Shown here: positions 25,513 to 34,692 of the stretch, one piece after another
How the letters are laid out: every line of letters starts with the position of its first letter
How positions within the stretch are numbered: the first letter of the stretch is position 1
Origin: Hyphobacterium sp. CCMP332
Lineage (GTDB): Bacteria > Pseudomonadota > Alphaproteobacteria > Caulobacterales > Maricaulaceae
Length of the DNA stretch: 64,000 bases
Reading direction: 5' to 3'
Assembly: GCF_014323565.1 (NCBI RefSeq)
Contig: NZ_CP058669.1
Location: 1,639,501 to 1,703,500, forward strand
Notes under the pieces: generated by a model
The model's input: the letters and a program-made list of their open reading frames with translations, nothing else
The model's database searches: none
Told to the model about the DNA's origin: nothing
Position numbers and translations under genes: made by a program

Positions 25513-26679
25513 TCAAAGCGTCCGTGAAATCAGCAGCTTCATGATTTCATTCGTGCCGCCATAGATGCGCTGCACGCGGGCATCGCGCCACATGCGCGCC
25601 ACCGGATATTCGTTCATGAAGCCATAACCGCCATGCAGCTGCACGCATTCATCGATCAGCTCGCACTGCGTATCCGACACCCAGTATTTCGCCATCGAGG
25701 CCGTGGCCGCATCCAGTTCGCCCTTGAGCAGAAGATCGGAGCAATGCTGGCAGAACACTTCGGCAATCGTCGCCTTGGTTTTGAGTTCCGCCAGTTTGAA
25801 CTGGGTGTTCTGGAAGGCCATGATCGGCTTGCCGAAGGCGTGGCGTTCCTTGACGTAGCGGATAGTCTCATCCAGCGCGCGCTTCATCATGCCGACGCCC
25901 TGAACGGCGATCTGCAAGCGCTCCTGCGGCAATTGCTGCATCAGCTGGATAAAGCCCTGACCCTCTTCCGGGCCCAGCAGCGCATCGGCCGGCACCCACA
26001 TATCGTCGAAGAAGAGCTCGGCCGTGTCCTGGCCTTTCAGCCCCACCTTGTCGAGCAGGCGTCCGCGGCGGAAACCTTCCAGACCGTCGGTCTCGACCAT
26101 GAAGAGCGACGTGCCCTTGGCACCCGCGGTCGCATCCGTCTTGGCCACCACGATGATGAAATTCGCCGTGCCGCCATTGGTGATGAAGGTCTTGGAGCCG
26201 TTGATCCGGTATCCGTTGCCGTCCTTTTTCGCCGTCGTCTTGATACCCTGGAGGTCAGAGCCCGCCGCGGGTTCGGACATGGCGATCGCGCCGACATATT
26301 CGCCGGAAATCATCTTCGGCAGGAGGCGCTTTTTCTGCTCTTCCGAGCCGTAATGCCAGATATAGGGAGCGACGATGGAATTGTGCAGCGATGCGCCCCA
26401 GCCATCCACACCCAGCTCGGATACCGCCATGTGGAAGACATAGTCGTGACGCCAGTCACCGCCGGCACCGCCATATTCTTCCGGTGCGGCCGGGCAGAGC
26501 AGACCGGCTTCACCCGCCTTGGTCCAGACCTCGCGATCAACGACACCGGTCTTTTCCCAGCGCTCGCCATGCGGCAGGCATTCTTTCTCGATGAAGCCCT
26601 TGACCGCTTCGTAGAAGATATTGACGTCCTCCTGGTCGAGCCATTCGGGACGTTTGACGTTGAGGGGATCTGCCAGCAT
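25513..26679 (-). CDS. Acyl-CoA dehydrogenase
   Basis: A 388-residue FAD enzyme that introduces the trans-2 double bond into acyl-CoA. Signature segments: AIAMSEPAAGSDLQGIKTTA (FAD/substrate), FITNGGTANFIIVVAKT, QERLQIAVQGVGMMKRALDETIRYVKERHAFGKPI and the C-terminal QLHGGYGFMNEYPVARMWRDARVQRIYGGTNEIMK, where the Glu of GGTNEI is the usual catalytic base. It follows the 592-residue dehydrogenase with no gap. Chain-length preference is unknown. Confidence 0.93.
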   Translation of the reverse strand: MLADPLNVKRPEWLDQEDVNIFYEAVKGFIEKECLPHGERWEKTGVVDREVWTKAGEAGLLCPAAPEEYGGAGGDWRHDYVFHMAVSELGVDGWGASLHNSIVAPYIWHYGSEEQKKRLLPKMISGEYVGAIAMSEPAAGSDLQGIKTTAKKDGNGYRINGSKTFITNGGTANFIIVVAKTDATAGAKGTSLFMVETDGLEGFRRGRLLDKVGLKGQDTAELFFDDMWVPADALLGPEEGQGFIQLMQQLPQERLQIAVQGVGMMKRALDETIRYVKERHAFGKPIMAFQNTQFKLAELKTKATIAEVFCQHCSDLLLKGELDAATASMAKYWVSDTQCELIDECVQLHGGYGFMNEYPVARMWRDARVQRIYGGTNEIMKLLISRTL

Positions 26680-28458
26680 TTAGAATGCCTCCGCTTCGAG
26701 CGCCATCATGGAGGCGGCACCCGCCTTCACCTTGGCCAGATGCATGCCGCCTTCCGGGACCCAGCGGTCGAGGAAATAGCGGCCAGTTGCGAGTTTGGTT
26801 GCATAGAAAGGGTCGGACGCATCGCCCGCTTCCGCTGCCTTCGCCATCAATGCCCACATATAGGTGAGACAGGTCAGGCCGAAGAGTTGCAGATAATCGT
26901 GGCTGGACGCGCCCGCATTGTTGAAATCCTTGAGCCCGTTTTCAACGAGCCAGTCGGTCGCCTCTTTCAGCTGCGCCTTGGTCTCGGCCAGCGCGTCGAG
27001 GAAGGGCTGCGTTGCCTTCGACCCGCCTGCGGCAGCCAGCGCATCCAGCTCTCCGAAGAAGGAATTGATCGGACGCATGCCCTGCATGGCCAGTTTGCGG
27101 CCCACCAGATCCAGCGCCTGAATGCCATTCGTGCCTTCATAGATAAGGGTGATGCGCGCATCGCGCAGGAACTGGCTCATCCCCCATTCCTCGACATAGC
27201 CGGATCCGCCAAAGACCTGCAGACCGTTCGAGACAGAGAGGAAGCCCTTGTCCGTCAGATAGGCTTTCACGATCGGCGTCAGCAGCGACATATAATCGCC
27301 GGACTTTTCACGCTGGGCCGGATCATCGGATTTTTCTTCCAGATCACCATGCAACGCCGTCCAGGAAACGAGGCAGCGGGCCGCCTCCACGAAGGCTTTC
27401 TGATCCATCAGCATACGCCGCACATCCGGGTGCACGATGATCGGATCGGCCGGACCGTCCGCGTTTTGCGGGCCGGTCAGCGAGCGGCCTTGCAGGCGGT
27501 CTTTCGCAAAGGCCAGCGAGTTCTGATAGGCCACTTCGCCCAGCGCCAGCCCCTGAAGACCCACGCCCAGACGCGCCTCATTCATCATGACGAACATGAT
27601 CTTGAGGCCCTTGTTTTCTTCACCGACGAGCCAGCCCGTCGCCTCGTCATAATTCATGACGCAGGTGGCATTGCCGTGAATGCCCATTTTCTCTTCCAGG
27701 CCGCCGCATTGAAGCGAATTGCGCTCCCCCGGATTGCCGTCGTCATCGAGAATGTGCTTGGGCACCACGAAAAGCGAGATGCCCTTCACCCCGTCCGGCG
27801 CGCCTTCAATGCGGGCCAGAACGAGGTGGATGATATTTCCGGCCAGGTCATGCTCGCCGGAGGAAATCCAGATTTTCTGTCCGGAAATCTTGTAGCTGCC
27901 ATCGCCATTGGGGACAGCCTTTGTCCGGAGCAGACCCAGATCCGTACCGCAATGCGGCTCGGTCAAATTCATCGTTCCGGTCCATTCGCCGGAAATCATC
28001 TTTGGCAGATACATCTGCTTTTGCTCTTCGGAGCCGCCGGCCAGCAACGCTCGTACCGCTCCGCCGGTCAGACCCGGATACATGCCGAAGGCCATATTGG
28101 CTGCGGATGTCATTTCCGCCGTCGCCAGTCCGAGCACTTGCGGCAGGCCCTGCCCGCCATATTCCTGCGGTTGCGACAGGCCCATCCATCCGGCCTCGGC
28201 AAACTGCTTGTAGGCGTCAATGAAGCCGGTCGGCGTGGTCACCGAGCCGTCATCATGGCGGGTGCAGCCCTCGACATCGCCCGTGCGATTGAGCGGCGCC
28301 AGCACCTGCTCAGACACTTTCGCGGCCTCTTCAAGGATCGCATCGACCGTATCGGCATCCGCATCGGCAAAGCCCGGCAGACTGCCGTATTTGGACATGT
28401 TCAGAACATCATGAAGCACGAATTTGTAATCGCGCGTCGGGGCTGTGTAGACAGGCAT
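26680..28458 (-). CDS. Large acyl-CoA dehydrogenase (DmdC/AidB-like subtype)
   Basis: A 592-residue acyl-CoA dehydrogenase with the extended C-terminal domain typical of the DmdC/FadE-like bacterial group. Recognisable parts: YTAPTRDYKFVLHDVLN at the start, WTGTMNLTEPHCGTDLGLLRTKA, YKISGQKIWISSGEHDLA, QVFGGSGYVEEWGMSQFLRDARITLIYEGTNGIQALDLVGRKL, then a helical extension ending in ASMMALEAEAF. In DmdC the substrate is 3-methylmercaptopropionyl-CoA from marine DMSP; here long- or medium-chain acyl-CoA is equally possible. First structural gene of the operon, 20 bases after the MerR gene. Confidence 0.9.
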   Translation of the reverse strand: MPVYTAPTRDYKFVLHDVLNMSKYGSLPGFADADADTVDAILEEAAKVSEQVLAPLNRTGDVEGCTRHDDGSVTTPTGFIDAYKQFAEAGWMGLSQPQEYGGQGLPQVLGLATAEMTSAANMAFGMYPGLTGGAVRALLAGGSEEQKQMYLPKMISGEWTGTMNLTEPHCGTDLGLLRTKAVPNGDGSYKISGQKIWISSGEHDLAGNIIHLVLARIEGAPDGVKGISLFVVPKHILDDDGNPGERNSLQCGGLEEKMGIHGNATCVMNYDEATGWLVGEENKGLKIMFVMMNEARLGVGLQGLALGEVAYQNSLAFAKDRLQGRSLTGPQNADGPADPIIVHPDVRRMLMDQKAFVEAARCLVSWTALHGDLEEKSDDPAQREKSGDYMSLLTPIVKAYLTDKGFLSVSNGLQVFGGSGYVEEWGMSQFLRDARITLIYEGTNGIQALDLVGRKLAMQGMRPINSFFGELDALAAAGGSKATQPFLDALAETKAQLKEATDWLVENGLKDFNNAGASSHDYLQLFGLTCLTYMWALMAKAAEAGDASDPFYATKLATGRYFLDRWVPEGGMHLAKVKAGAASMMALEAEAF

Positions 28459-28478
28459 CAGGACCTCTCCCTTGAAAT

Positions 28479-28985
28479 TCAGGTCTGTGTTTCGTGAGAG
28501 CCCGGTTCGGGCGAAGCACCCGTCCAGACATTCATGCGGGCCGCCGCCAAAGCTTCAAAAGCCCGGGCGCGGTGTTTGATTTCTTCGGATGGTTCGCGAT
28601 TGGCGAGCCGGTCTTCCAGCCAGGTCCGGCCGGCTTCCAGCTCGGCAATCGCCGCATCAATATCGTCACGCTGGCTGTTCAGCGCATCGATGCGCTCATG
28701 GAACCGGTCCAGCATGTCGGTCAGGGCCGACGGGTCTTGCGAGGTGATCGCTTCCATATCCAGCATTTCGCGGATTTCGTCGAGCGAGAAGCCGACGCGC
28801 TTGCCGCGCAGGACCAGAACCAGCCGTGCACGATCAGCGATGGAATAGACGCGCGAAGCGCCCTTGCGTCCCGGATTGAGCAGGCCCTTTTGTTCGTAGA
28901 ACCGCAGCGTGCGCGCGGTCACGTCAAATTCGGATGCCAGATCCCGGATCGTGAATTCGCTGTTTGTCAGAGTGGTCGTGCTCAT
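28479..28985 (-). CDS. MerR family regulator (LiuR-like) of the beta-oxidation operon
   Basis: A 168-residue MerR-type regulator. The HTH is FTIRDLASEFDVTARTLRFYEQKGLLNPGRKGASRVYSIADRARL (~10-60), followed by a dimer coiled coil (SALTDMLDRFHERIDALNSQRDDIDAAIAELEAGRTWLEDRL) without the Cys residues of metal sensors. This matches the LiuR subgroup, which controls branched-chain amino-acid and fatty-acid degradation. A GTG at 29003 gives a six-residue-longer alternative start. Its own promoter carries a LiuR-like site (29005-29027), so it likely controls the whole leftward operon. Confidence 0.87.
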   Translation of the reverse strand: MSTTTLTNSEFTIRDLASEFDVTARTLRFYEQKGLLNPGRKGASRVYSIADRARLVLVLRGKRVGFSLDEIREMLDMEAITSQDPSALTDMLDRFHERIDALNSQRDDIDAAIAELEAGRTWLEDRLANREPSEEIKHRARAFEALAAARMNVWTGASPEPGSHETQT

Positions 28986-29004
28986 GATGTGAATGTGACT
29001 CACC

Positions 29005-29027
29005 CTTACGCGAACGTCAACGTAAAC
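29005..29027 (-). promoter_or_regulatory. LiuR-like MerR operator/promoter
   Basis: Leftward the sequence reads GTTTACGTTGACGTTCGCGT then AAG; TTACG and CGTAA arms bracket the centre. It resembles the TTTACGTTTACGTAAA-type sites recalled for proteobacterial LiuR and lies directly before the regulator start. Confidence 0.6.
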
Positions 29028-29115
29028 TTTGTGACATTTTCTAACTGGCTGACAGTGTTAAAGCAATCAGCGGTCCGGGCTTGCGTCCGGACGCAGGGGG
29101 AAAGATAACATCACC

Positions 29116-31239
29116 ATGAAACGCCTCCTCACCCCCCTCTTCGCTCTTCTTCTTGCTGCACCTGTCTGGGCGCAGGACGCGCCGTCCGGCCTGCCACTGC
29201 GCGGCGATAATGGAAATGAAATCGACGTCGATGCCGATGAGGAAATCACCGCCAGCGACGCTGACACACCGGCCGATGAGGACGCCGGCAGCGACGATAC
29301 AGACGCGCCTGCTGACGCCGCGGAACAAACAGACGAAACGTCTGACGAGACCGGCCCGGCGGCGGATGATGCCGGTATCGATGCCGATCAGACAGATGAT
29401 GACCTTGCAGAAGATCCGGGCGACACCGAAGCCGCGCCGGCTGAGGATGACGTAACAGACGACACCGCCGGAAACGTGACGGACGAAACAGACGGTCTGG
29501 CCGCCAGCGATGACGATGCGGCACCGGCGGACGCCGACGCTGCCGATGAAGCCGACGCTGCGGATGAAGCGGAATCCGGCGAACCGGCAGCCACGGACTC
29601 TCCGGACGAGACGGCCGCCGAAGACATTGTGGTCCATTCGCTGTCTCCGGCAACGCCCTTCCTTGGCAGTGCTGAATTTATGGCCGTGCGCCCGTCCAGC
29701 GATGGCGAGCCTTTGCGTCTGGAATGGTCCGTCCAGCGGCAAACTGCGGATGGCGAAGCAGTCGGCGAACCCGTCGCGCGAACACTGGTGATCGCGCCGG
29801 ATTTTGTGCGCGATGAAACGCCGTCGGAAATCTCTGTTTATGATTTTCTGACCAGCCGCCATCTGGAAATTGATGCCGATGCCAACACGTTGACCAATAC
29901 GGCCTTTGCGGCAGAGGTCCGCCGCCGTCTTGATACCTATCTCGGCCTGTCGCAAGGCGGCCGGCTCGACGACATTCCGCTGGGTCCGGACACGTCATTC
30001 GACCGCTTCTGGCTGGAAGCCGCCATGGGCATTCGCCGCTCGCCGGAAACACTGGCACAATCCTATGAGGATGGGGCGCTCACCGTCGCACGCGCCGGAG
30101 GCCTGACCATTCTGTCCGCGCAATTTTCGACACAAGGCGAGACCGCATCTGACGCAGATGATACCGCCGCCGAAGACGAGCCGGCCGAGACCGAAGCTGA
30201 CGGCCTGACGGATATCGATAGAGCGGCCATGCCGCTGGATTTGTCCTCCGGTGAATCGGTGGTCTTTGATCCCTCACAAGCGGCCAGCCCGATCAATCTG
30301 AACCTTAACGACAACACCGTTGACTATCCGGACGCAGATCCGGCCGAGCAGGCGCAGGCCGAATTGCTGCGCCGCTGGATGCGCCATGCTCTGCCCATTC
30401 ATCCCGACGCGCTGAGCGCGCTGGAAGGCGCGCCCCGTATTCCCGAAACGTTCGCCTTTTTTGTGGTCAGCCCGGAAAGCCCCGAAGGCCGCCGCGAAGT
30501 CTGGACACTGCAATCTGTCGAAACCGTCGAGCCCGGCCTTCGACTGGAAGACGGGCTGTCGCCTGCCTTCAATGGCGGCGCGCTGATCAGCGACCGGCTG
30601 GTCCCGGCCGCGATGGCAGCATTGGACGCCGATGAGGCCATCAGCCAACAGCGCTTTCTTGACGAAATCGAGGCGCATGCAGCCACCGGCGATCATGTGC
30701 GGGCCTATCTCGCCAGCCTGCAGGAACAGAATCATAATGGCGCTTGCCCACCGGCCGCTCAGGCGGCCGCGCGGCCGGTATGTGGTGAAGTCAGCGGGCT
30801 GATTGCCGCGGGACTGGGCAATCCGGCGTTTGAAGACCTGTTTGGTCTGATCGCCGGGCCGGTCGGCACCGGCAATGAAGCCATGGTGGAAACGCTCCAG
30901 CCCTATCTGGATGACAACAATCTGGCCGGCGCCGCCGCCCGCACTCTGACTGCAAAGGCGTTATTGGCCTGGGCCGCCCGCGACCCGGAAGGCCCGCCCG
31001 AAGATCTGTCGCCCTTTGAGCTGCTGGCCGAAGCCATCGAGATCGATCCGCTGGCCAGCGCGGCCTGGTGGGAAATCGGCAATGCGCTTCTGGTTTCGCG
31101 CGATCCGCTGTCCGGCTGGACGGTCTTTGATACCGGCCGGACCCTTCTGCCGCAGGACGCGCCCGGCCTTCTGGTTCAGGTCGAGGCATTGGAAGACCGG
31201 TTGCGCACGCTCGCACCTGAATTCTTCTTGCCGCGTTAA
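29116..31239 (+). CDS. Exported protein with very acidic low-complexity region
   Basis: A 707-residue protein with signal peptide MKRLLTPLFALLLAAPVWA. Residues ~25-170 are almost only Asp, Ala, Glu, Thr and Gly (DADTPADEDAGSDDTDAPAD and similar), certainly disordered and strongly negative. The remaining ~530 residues look folded, with a second acidic insert at ~345-375 and a C-terminal helical part resembling TPR-like repeats (FELLAEAIEIDPLASAAWWEIGNALL). No family recognised. GGGGGAAAG lies upstream of the ATG. It is divergent from the MerR gene and precedes podJ, so an envelope/polar role is conceivable but unproven. Confidence 0.75.
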   Translation: MKRLLTPLFALLLAAPVWAQDAPSGLPLRGDNGNEIDVDADEEITASDADTPADEDAGSDDTDAPADAAEQTDETSDETGPAADDAGIDADQTDDDLAEDPGDTEAAPAEDDVTDDTAGNVTDETDGLAASDDDAAPADADAADEADAADEAESGEPAATDSPDETAAEDIVVHSLSPATPFLGSAEFMAVRPSSDGEPLRLEWSVQRQTADGEAVGEPVARTLVIAPDFVRDETPSEISVYDFLTSRHLEIDADANTLTNTAFAAEVRRRLDTYLGLSQGGRLDDIPLGPDTSFDRFWLEAAMGIRRSPETLAQSYEDGALTVARAGGLTILSAQFSTQGETASDADDTAAEDEPAETEADGLTDIDRAAMPLDLSSGESVVFDPSQAASPINLNLNDNTVDYPDADPAEQAQAELLRRWMRHALPIHPDALSALEGAPRIPETFAFFVVSPESPEGRREVWTLQSVETVEPGLRLEDGLSPAFNGGALISDRLVPAAMAALDADEAISQQRFLDEIEAHAATGDHVRAYLASLQEQNHNGACPPAAQAAARPVCGEVSGLIAAGLGNPAFEDLFGLIAGPVGTGNEAMVETLQPYLDDNNLAGAAARTLTAKALLAWAARDPEGPPEDLSPFELLAEAIEIDPLASAAWWEIGNALLVSRDPLSGWTVFDTGRTLLPQDAPGLLVQVEALEDRLRTLAPEFFLPR

Positions 31240-31416
31240 GGAATCTTTACCCGGGATTAACCCAAACCGCCGTCATTAACGAAGTGATGTGGATGACTTC
31301 GCGCGCCACGTCCCTGCATGACTTGTGGATATACCACATCTGGGGGGCGGTTGACTGGTTTACACAAGATTAACCCGTCAGCTAGCGTAGGGCATCGGAA
31401 TGGAGAGCGATTCGCT
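31240..31416 (+). promoter_or_regulatory. podJ promoter region with DnaA-like boxes
   Basis: Contains TGTGGATGA (31288-31296) and TGTGGATAT (31324-31332), each one base from the DnaA box TGTGGATAA. The second is part of a perfect palindrome TGTGG-ATATA-CCACA (31324-31338). A GAATC (GANTC-type CcrM site) is near 31240-31246. In Caulobacter, podJ is known to be under DnaA control. Confidence 0.6.
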
Positions 31417-34400
31417 ATGTCCTCGGCGGGACCCTGGAGTGTCAAAGGCATAGACCCCCGCGCCCGCGCTCGCGCCAAGACCGCAGCGCGCCGGGAAGGC
31501 ATGACGCTGGGCGAATGGTTGAACACCGTGATCCTGGACGGCGGACCCGACCGCGATGGCGAGCCGCGCTGGGAAACCAGTCTGGAAAGCTATCCCGGAT
31601 TTGCCAGCCGCAGCGACGAAGGCGATGCCCTGTTGCGCGGCATGGTCGAACGCCTCACCGAACGCATCGAATCGACCGAACAGCATTCCGCCAGCTTCCT
31701 GAATGAAGTCGACCGCTCGCTCTCGGATCTGGCCGAGCGCGTGGAGCAAACCGACCAGACCTGGCGGCAGGATCAAACCCGGACACGCGAGCTCGCCGAG
31801 GCCGCGCGATCTGCGGCTGAAGCCCTCGCCCTGCGCGTCAAGCGCATCGAGGAGGCCGGCGGCGCGGCAGACCCGCAAACGCTCAAGACGTTTGAATCCG
31901 CATTCGGCAAACTCGCCCAGCGTGTTTTCCGCAACGAGAATGACAGCCTGCGCTCCGCCGAAATCATGCAATCGGCGCTGGATGAATTCGGACAGGCGAC
32001 CGAAGCTGCCACCGTCTCCCTGCAAAAGCGCATCGAAACCATGGAGGCGGGCCAGACCCGCCTGGGCGATGACTTGCGCAAGACCGCCAGCCGGTCGCAC
32101 GAGACTGGCCAGGTCCTGCAGAGCCTGCACACGGCAGCCGACCGGCTTCGCCGCCGCGTCGAGGACACCGAGCGTCTGACCCATGACGCCGCCAGCGCGT
32201 TCGAGCAATCCGTCGCCCGGATTGATACCCGCTTGCGCTCGCTCGAAACCCGGCCGTTTGCAGCCGATAATGGCGATCTCGACCGCCGCTTTGACCTGTT
32301 GTCCGATGAGTTGGCGCGGGTTGTCGCCGACACCCGTGCGCAGGTCGCACGCGAGCTGGAAGACGCCGTCTCCGAACCGCGGGTCGAGCGCCTAGAACGC
32401 GCGCTGAAATCGGCCGAGACCCGGATTGCCGCCGCTGAAACCTCGCATTCGGAATCCCTGAGCCGGATCGGCCTTGAAATCACCCGCCTCGCCCGCGTCA
32501 TGGATGACCGCATCAGCGAGAGCGAGAAAAAAGCCGAAGCGCTTCACAATACCGACAGGGCCGACCGCGAACTGACCCAGCGCTTCGATGCCGTGCGTCA
32601 TGAAAACCGCGAAGCCATTCAGAAACTCGGCGAAGACGTCTCGGCCCTCGGACGGTCACTCGGCGAGCGCGTCGAGAAGAGCGAAGCGCGCGCCGCAGAA
32701 GCCATCGAAACCGCCACCAAATCCATGTCGGATGCCGTAGCGCGTCTCGAAGAACGCCAGGCCGCCAAATCGCAGGAAAGCGATCTCGAAGATCGTTTGC
32801 GTCAGTCTGAGGAACGCACGGCCAAGCGGATCGAGGACGCGATCAGCGGCATATCCGGCAAACTGGAACAGGCGCGCGCCGAAGCCGAGGAAAGCCTGTC
32901 TCCGGTTCAGCGCGCCATGAATGCGCTCGCGGATCGTCTGGAAGCCATCGAAAACCGCGCGGCTTCAGAAGAACCCGCCGTGGAAGAGACGCCCGCCGCC
33001 GCGCCTCAGCCAGCTCCCGCCATGCGTCAGACGGCCTATTCCGAGCCGGATTTCAGCACACCCCTGCCCCCGCCACCTGATGCGGAAACGCCGCCAGGTT
33101 ATGACGACGATGAGGTCGACGATCCCTTCATCATCGCCGAGGCTGCCACTCCGCCTTCCCGCAATACCGTGCGGGAACCGGTAGAGCCCGATGAATTCCT
33201 GGTCGACGAACAGGCGCTGGAACAGGAGCGCGCAGACGCCGGTCAGCGCCGCCATCGCGGACCCTCCTCCGATGCGGGCATGATCCTGCAACCGATGGCG
33301 CCGGTTGACGAACCGGTCCGCCGTCAGCGTCCGCGTCAACAACCGGCCGAAGCGCCACGTCAGAAGCCGCGGGCGGCACTGGGCGCAACGGCAGATGCCG
33401 ACTTCCTCGCGGCAGCCCGCAGCCGCACACGCGGCGACCGCTCGGCCAGCTTCGACCCTTATGTGACCGAAAGTTCCGAGGGCGGGAATGGCCGCGTCAT
33501 CATGATCGCCGCCAGCCTGTTGGGTTTTGTCGCCATCGCGTCCGCAGCGGGCATGCTGCTTTACGACAATTTCAATGGTGAGCCGGCCAGCACCGCTGAA
33601 GCCTTGACGGCGGATGTGCTTGGCGACGGCAGCACAACCCGGCCAATCGGCATCGAATCAGACAATGCTACGGATACCAGTCAGCCCGCCGGGACATCTG
33701 ACCCCGCGATGGACACGGACGCCGCCGGGGAGCCGGTAACAGAGACCGCCGCCGCGCCGGAACAGACCGCCACGCAAGTCGCAGCGCCGCAGACGGCCGC
33801 GCCGGTCGAGACGTCACCTCCGCCCGCCGCCGAAGCCGAAAGCTCCGTGCCGAGCGAGCCGGTCGTCGTCACCCTGCCGACCCTGCAGCAAGCCGCCGCA
33901 GCCGGAGATCCGGTCGCGCGCTATCTGCTGGGCGAGGAACGCCTGTCGAGCGGCGATGTCGCCGGCGCCGCCGCGCTCATCCGGCGTGCCGCCGAACAGA
34001 ATGTCCCCGCCGCGCAGTATCGCTATGCCAAACTGCTGGAGCGCGGCGAAGGCGTGGATCAGGACCTGGCGGCGGCCCGCCAGTGGACCCGCCGCGCCGC
34101 CGATGCCGGCCATCGCCGCGCCATGCACAATCTCGGCGTCATGTATGCCACCGGATCGGGCGGTGAAGAAAACCTCGAAGAGGCTTTCCGCTGGTTCGAA
34201 GAGGCCGCCCTGCGCGGACTGACGGATTCCCAGTACAATCTGGCGGTTCTGTTCCAGCAGGGACAGGGCACGGAGCAAAGCCCCGGCGATGCCTATGCCT
34301 GGTACTCCATTGCGTCTGCCGGGGGAGATACCGGTGCCGGCCAACAGGCGGCCGCCATTGCCGGCACACTGAGCGCCGAAACCCTGTCTCAGGCCAATGC

Positions 34401-34677
34401 CGTTGTCGCCAGCTTCACACCCCGCCCCTTCGATGCCGAAGCCAACGGCCAATACAATCGCAATTGGGGCGCAACGATCACGCTTGATACCGATCTGATT
34501 GCCTCGGCCCAGAGCCTTCTGAACACGCTGGGCTATGATGCTGGTGTGGCGGATGGCCAGCTCGGCCCCCGCACCGAAACGGCGGTTCGCGCCTTCCAGA
34601 CGGATCGGGGACTGCCACCGACCGGCATTATCGATCCAGCCTTGATCGGGCGCCTGGAAAACGCCCGCTCCGGCTAG
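31417..34677 (+). CDS. podJ: PodJ-like polar organiser with Sel1 repeats and peptidoglycan-binding domain
   Basis: A 1086-residue bitopic membrane protein. The start at 31417 (MSSAGPWSVKGIDPRARARAKTAARREGMTLGEWLN) matches the conserved PodJ N-terminus and has GGAGAG upstream. Residues ~60-520 are long coiled coils, ~530-690 a Pro-rich disordered linker, ~692-716 one transmembrane helix (VIMIAASLLGFVAIASAAGM). Outside the cytoplasm come three Sel1-like repeats (~830-985; AAQYRYAKLLERGEGVDQDLAAARQW, RAMHNLGVMYATGSGGEENLEEAFRW) and a C-terminal peptidoglycan-binding domain (AQSLLNTLGYDAGVADGQLGPRTETAVRAFQ). In Caulobacter PodJ marks the new pole and recruits pilus, holdfast and signalling proteins. 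First gene of a four-gene run. Confidence 0.9.
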   Translation: MSSAGPWSVKGIDPRARARAKTAARREGMTLGEWLNTVILDGGPDRDGEPRWETSLESYPGFASRSDEGDALLRGMVERLTERIESTEQHSASFLNEVDRSLSDLAERVEQTDQTWRQDQTRTRELAEAARSAAEALALRVKRIEEAGGAADPQTLKTFESAFGKLAQRVFRNENDSLRSAEIMQSALDEFGQATEAATVSLQKRIETMEAGQTRLGDDLRKTASRSHETGQVLQSLHTAADRLRRRVEDTERLTHDAASAFEQSVARIDTRLRSLETRPFAADNGDLDRRFDLLSDELARVVADTRAQVARELEDAVSEPRVERLERALKSAETRIAAAETSHSESLSRIGLEITRLARVMDDRISESEKKAEALHNTDRADRELTQRFDAVRHENREAIQKLGEDVSALGRSLGERVEKSEARAAEAIETATKSMSDAVARLEERQAAKSQESDLEDRLRQSEERTAKRIEDAISGISGKLEQARAEAEESLSPVQRAMNALADRLEAIENRAASEEPAVEETPAAAPQPAPAMRQTAYSEPDFSTPLPPPPDAETPPGYDDDEVDDPFIIAEAATPPSRNTVREPVEPDEFLVDEQALEQERADAGQRRHRGPSSDAGMILQPMAPVDEPVRRQRPRQQPAEAPRQKPRAALGATADADFLAAARSRTRGDRSASFDPYVTESSEGGNGRVIMIAASLLGFVAIASAAGMLLYDNFNGEPASTAEALTADVLGDGSTTRPIGIESDNATDTSQPAGTSDPAMDTDAAGEPVTETAAAPEQTATQVAAPQTAAPVETSPPPAAEAESSVPSEPVVVTLPTLQQAAAAGDPVARYLLGEERLSSGDVAGAAALIRRAAEQNVPAAQYRYAKLLERGEGVDQDLAAARQWTRRAADAGHRRAMHNLGVMYATGSGGEENLEEAFRWFEEAALRGLTDSQYNLAVLFQQGQGTEQSPGDAYAWYSIASAGGDTGAGQQAAAIAGTLSAETLSQANAVVASFTPRPFDAEANGQYNRNWGATITLDTDLIASAQSLLNTLGYDAGVADGQLGPRTETAVRAFQTDRGLPPTGIIDPALIGRLENARSG

Positions 34678-34692
34678 AGTCGAGGGGAGGCG

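Noticed and set aside
25633-28497. 954-codon open frame antisense to both acyl-CoA dehydrogenases
   Set aside because: Same effect; the product has no recognisable domain and no ribosome-binding site.
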